DNA from: a virus
Length of the DNA: 23,770 nucleotides
IMG/VR virus record: IMGVR_UViG_3300046007_012434
Coordinates: 1-23,770 of that record
Strand: one strand, 5' to 3'
Positions 22,373 to 23,770 of the stretch are shown piece by piece. Each line of letters starts with the position of its first letter. The first letter of the stretch is position 1. A model generated the notes under the pieces. It did no database searches, was not told where the DNA came from, and saw only the letters and a list, made by a program, of their open reading frames with translations. Made by a program: the position numbers and the translations under genes.

Positions 22373-23308
22373 TTATGTAGGAGTTTCTGTTACATTAGGA
22401 TCAATAAAATTAGATCTATTTCTATTGTCCGTATCAATACTTCTTATATTTGTTGGAGGATCTAAACTAGAGGCTTCCATATTAAATATTGTTTTTACTT
22501 TATTAGAGAATTTATTAATAGCGGTAACATCTTTTTGAAGTATATCTGGAATAATATAACCATTGATTTTAATACTAAATGTGCTTCTAACTATTCTTTC
22601 ATCATCTTGGGCTAATTCTGTTTGAAAACCAAATGAATCAATCATAGCCTTAAATTGAAAACGTTGTGGATTACCCCAATAAGCATCTGAGGCATATTCC
22701 ATTGCTTCAACTATTTTATTTAATTGTTCTACATAATAAGTAAACACTGCTACCTCATATGTTACAGTTAAATAATCAGGCATTACAACTGCATAATATT
22801 CTTTTTGTGGTATTCTATTATTTAATACTTTAAAATTATCGTAAGCATTTTTTGGAGTATATGTTTTAGTAAAAACTTGAAACAAATTAGGGTTATTAGC
22901 ATCCAATTTATTTGCAATTTGTCTATTTTTAGTTATGTCCGTTCTTTTAAACATAATTAAAGGAGCCATAATTTTACCTTTTTGATCTCTGTAATAACCA
23001 TCCTTTTGATATGATTTCCATTTTTCAGGAGAACCATAAATTATAGGAACGGGCAAACGTTGTCCATTTTGTGTTACAGTAGGTTTAATTATGTTTTCAA
23101 AGTAATAAAAAATAGATTCATCAATATCCTGAATTCCAACTGAAAATGGTTTTGTATTGTCTCCTTTAAAGGATGTATTTAATCCTCTATTATTTGTAGG
23201 ATTTTCTATAAAATCATTAGGATTACCTGCCTGAGGGTAAGTAGAAACATGTTGTTCTTTGGACAACTGTTGTTGGGTTTTTGGTATTGGTTTTCTATTA
23301 TTAGGCAT
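22373..23308 (-). CDS. 15: Tail sheath stabiliser / completion protein (gp15-like)
   Basis: A 311-residue protein (T4 gp15 is 272). Residues 1-60 are a Pro/Asn/Gln-rich arm. The core resembles gp15: IFYYFENIIKPTV, the VPIIYGSPEKWKSY strand (T4 has VPITYASKEHF), a central TYEVAVFTYYVEQLNKIVEA region (T4 has IYELSIFTRYEDDMFQIVEQ), and a closing FSIKINGYIIPD (T4 has LTFEVNGWMYPP). It would form the ring that caps and stabilises the sheath top where the tail joins the head. The C-terminal ~60 residues are Asn/Asp/Thr-rich and look flexible. The ATG shares one A with the TAA of the gp14-like gene (TAATG), as expected of coupled neck genes. Assignment is from motif comparison by memory. Confidence 0.75.
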   Translation of the reverse strand: MPNNRKPIPKTQQQLSKEQHVSTYPQAGNPNDFIENPTNNRGLNTSFKGDNTKPFSVGIQDIDESIFYYFENIIKPTVTQNGQRLPVPIIYGSPEKWKSYQKDGYYRDQKGKIMAPLIMFKRTDITKNRQIANKLDANNPNLFQVFTKTYTPKNAYDNFKVLNNRIPQKEYYAVVMPDYLTVTYEVAVFTYYVEQLNKIVEAMEYASDAYWGNPQRFQFKAMIDSFGFQTELAQDDERIVRSTFSIKINGYIIPDILQKDVTAINKFSNKVKTIFNMEASSLDPPTNIRSIDTDNRNRSNFIDPNVTETPT

Positions 23309-23769
23309 TATAATCTTGATAATTCTATATTAACTTTATCAGATGGAGTGTAATGAGCATTACATATTACTGAAACACTATAACCGAATTGTCCTAAATC
23401 AGTTTCATAGGGGTTATTTCCAGCATCATCCAAGTAAGGATATTCAGGATCTTTACCCATAAAAAATTGTGCTGTACTAATATTATCTATTTCCCAATAG
23501 CCATTTTGGAACATAATTATATCTCCTACTTCAGGATAAATATTATCTGCAACTAAATCATCTCTTAAAAATTTATAAGTTACCTGCCATTTAAAATCAG
23601 GACCAAAATCACTTACAGGGAATTCAAATTGGCTTGTTTCGATTAAAGCAAATAAAATAACAGGATCTGCAAAGTTTCTACCTTTAGAGGCTTCACCATA
23701 CATGTTAACTTTAGTAGTAGTACTATTGTATTTATAAAATACTACTTGTTGAGAAATAATTTTTTGCAT
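23308..23769 (-). CDS. 14: Neck protein (gp14-like), probably 5'-partial
   Basis: At least 153 residues. Visible landmarks are TKVNMYGEASKGRNFADPV, a FGPDFKWQVTYKFLRDDLV segment, NIYPEVGDIIMFQNGYWEID, a QFFMGKDPEYPYLDD loop and a final SVSVICNAHYTPSD. Together these resemble the C-terminal two thirds of T4-like neck protein gp14, which seals the head-tail joint after packaging. T4 gp14 is about 256 residues. The ATG at 23769-23767 lies one base from the window edge, and the family has further sequence before this point, so it is likely an internal Met and the gene likely continues beyond the window. It is directly upstream of and coupled to the gp15-like gene, the same order as in T4. Confidence 0.7.
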   Translation of the reverse strand: MQKIISQQVVFYKYNSTTTKVNMYGEASKGRNFADPVILFALIETSQFEFPVSDFGPDFKWQVTYKFLRDDLVADNIYPEVGDIIMFQNGYWEIDNISTAQFFMGKDPEYPYLDDAGNNPYETDLGQFGYSVSVICNAHYTPSDKVNIELSRL

Positions 23770-23770
23770 T

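Noticed and set aside
23308-23769. Treating the ATG at 23769 as the true start of the neck gene
   Set aside because: It is one base from the window edge and gp14 relatives have extra N-terminal sequence, so an internal Met is more likely; kept as probably partial.

Overview
The window reads as part of the late structural region of a contractile-tailed phage with a T4-like tail plan, from an AT-rich genome. Every credible gene is on the minus strand, so transcription runs from high to low coordinates. Starts lack Shine-Dalgarno sequences and are preceded by A/T-rich leaders. Several proteins carry Bacteroidota-style adhesin repeats. A Bacteroidota (flavobacterial-type) host is therefore my best guess, but it is inference; no host gene is present.

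In gene order, the window opens with neck and tail-completion proteins: a gp14-like neck protein, probably cut by the window edge (23308-23769), and a gp15-like tail sheath stabiliser (22373-23308). About 12 kb of fibre-type genes follow (10031-22364). They share a Ser/Thr/Ala/Gly-rich module with blocks such as TGSFTGSFTGS and TASYA. The block includes a 1109-residue protein, a 417-residue protein, a 973-residue protein made of two tandem ~398-residue copies, and several short proteins. Set inside it is a four-gene cassette (14070-16113), compact and mostly higher in GC, that contains two paralogous structural proteins.

The core tail module follows: coiled-coil protein (9764-10015), sheath gp18 (7975-9705), tube gp19 (7440-7928), gp26-like chaperone/hub protein (6615-7358), a short second chaperone frame (6380-6586) and the tape measure (3342-6335). 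Baseplate-side genes complete the window: an 82-residue repeat protein, an 800-residue structural protein, a gp53/LysM-like protein, and the start of another structural gene cut by the left edge.

Two observations stand out. First, an 11-bp motif, AATATTTATAA on the coding strand, sits just upstream of the first gene of almost every apparent transcription unit, in four cases exactly 3 nt before the ATG. Its core TATTTATA is the exact reverse complement of the T4 late promoter box TATAAATA. Second, the gp26-like gene ends at a T7 run, and the downstream short frame is open, with well-formed protein sequence, back through that run but has no standard start before its ATG at 6586. This suggests a +1 (or -2) programmed frameshift that yields a fused tail-assembly chaperone. 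I found no tRNA, CRISPR array, integrase, insertion sequence or defence gene. Apart from the partial gene at the left edge, there is no gene-free stretch over 300 bases.
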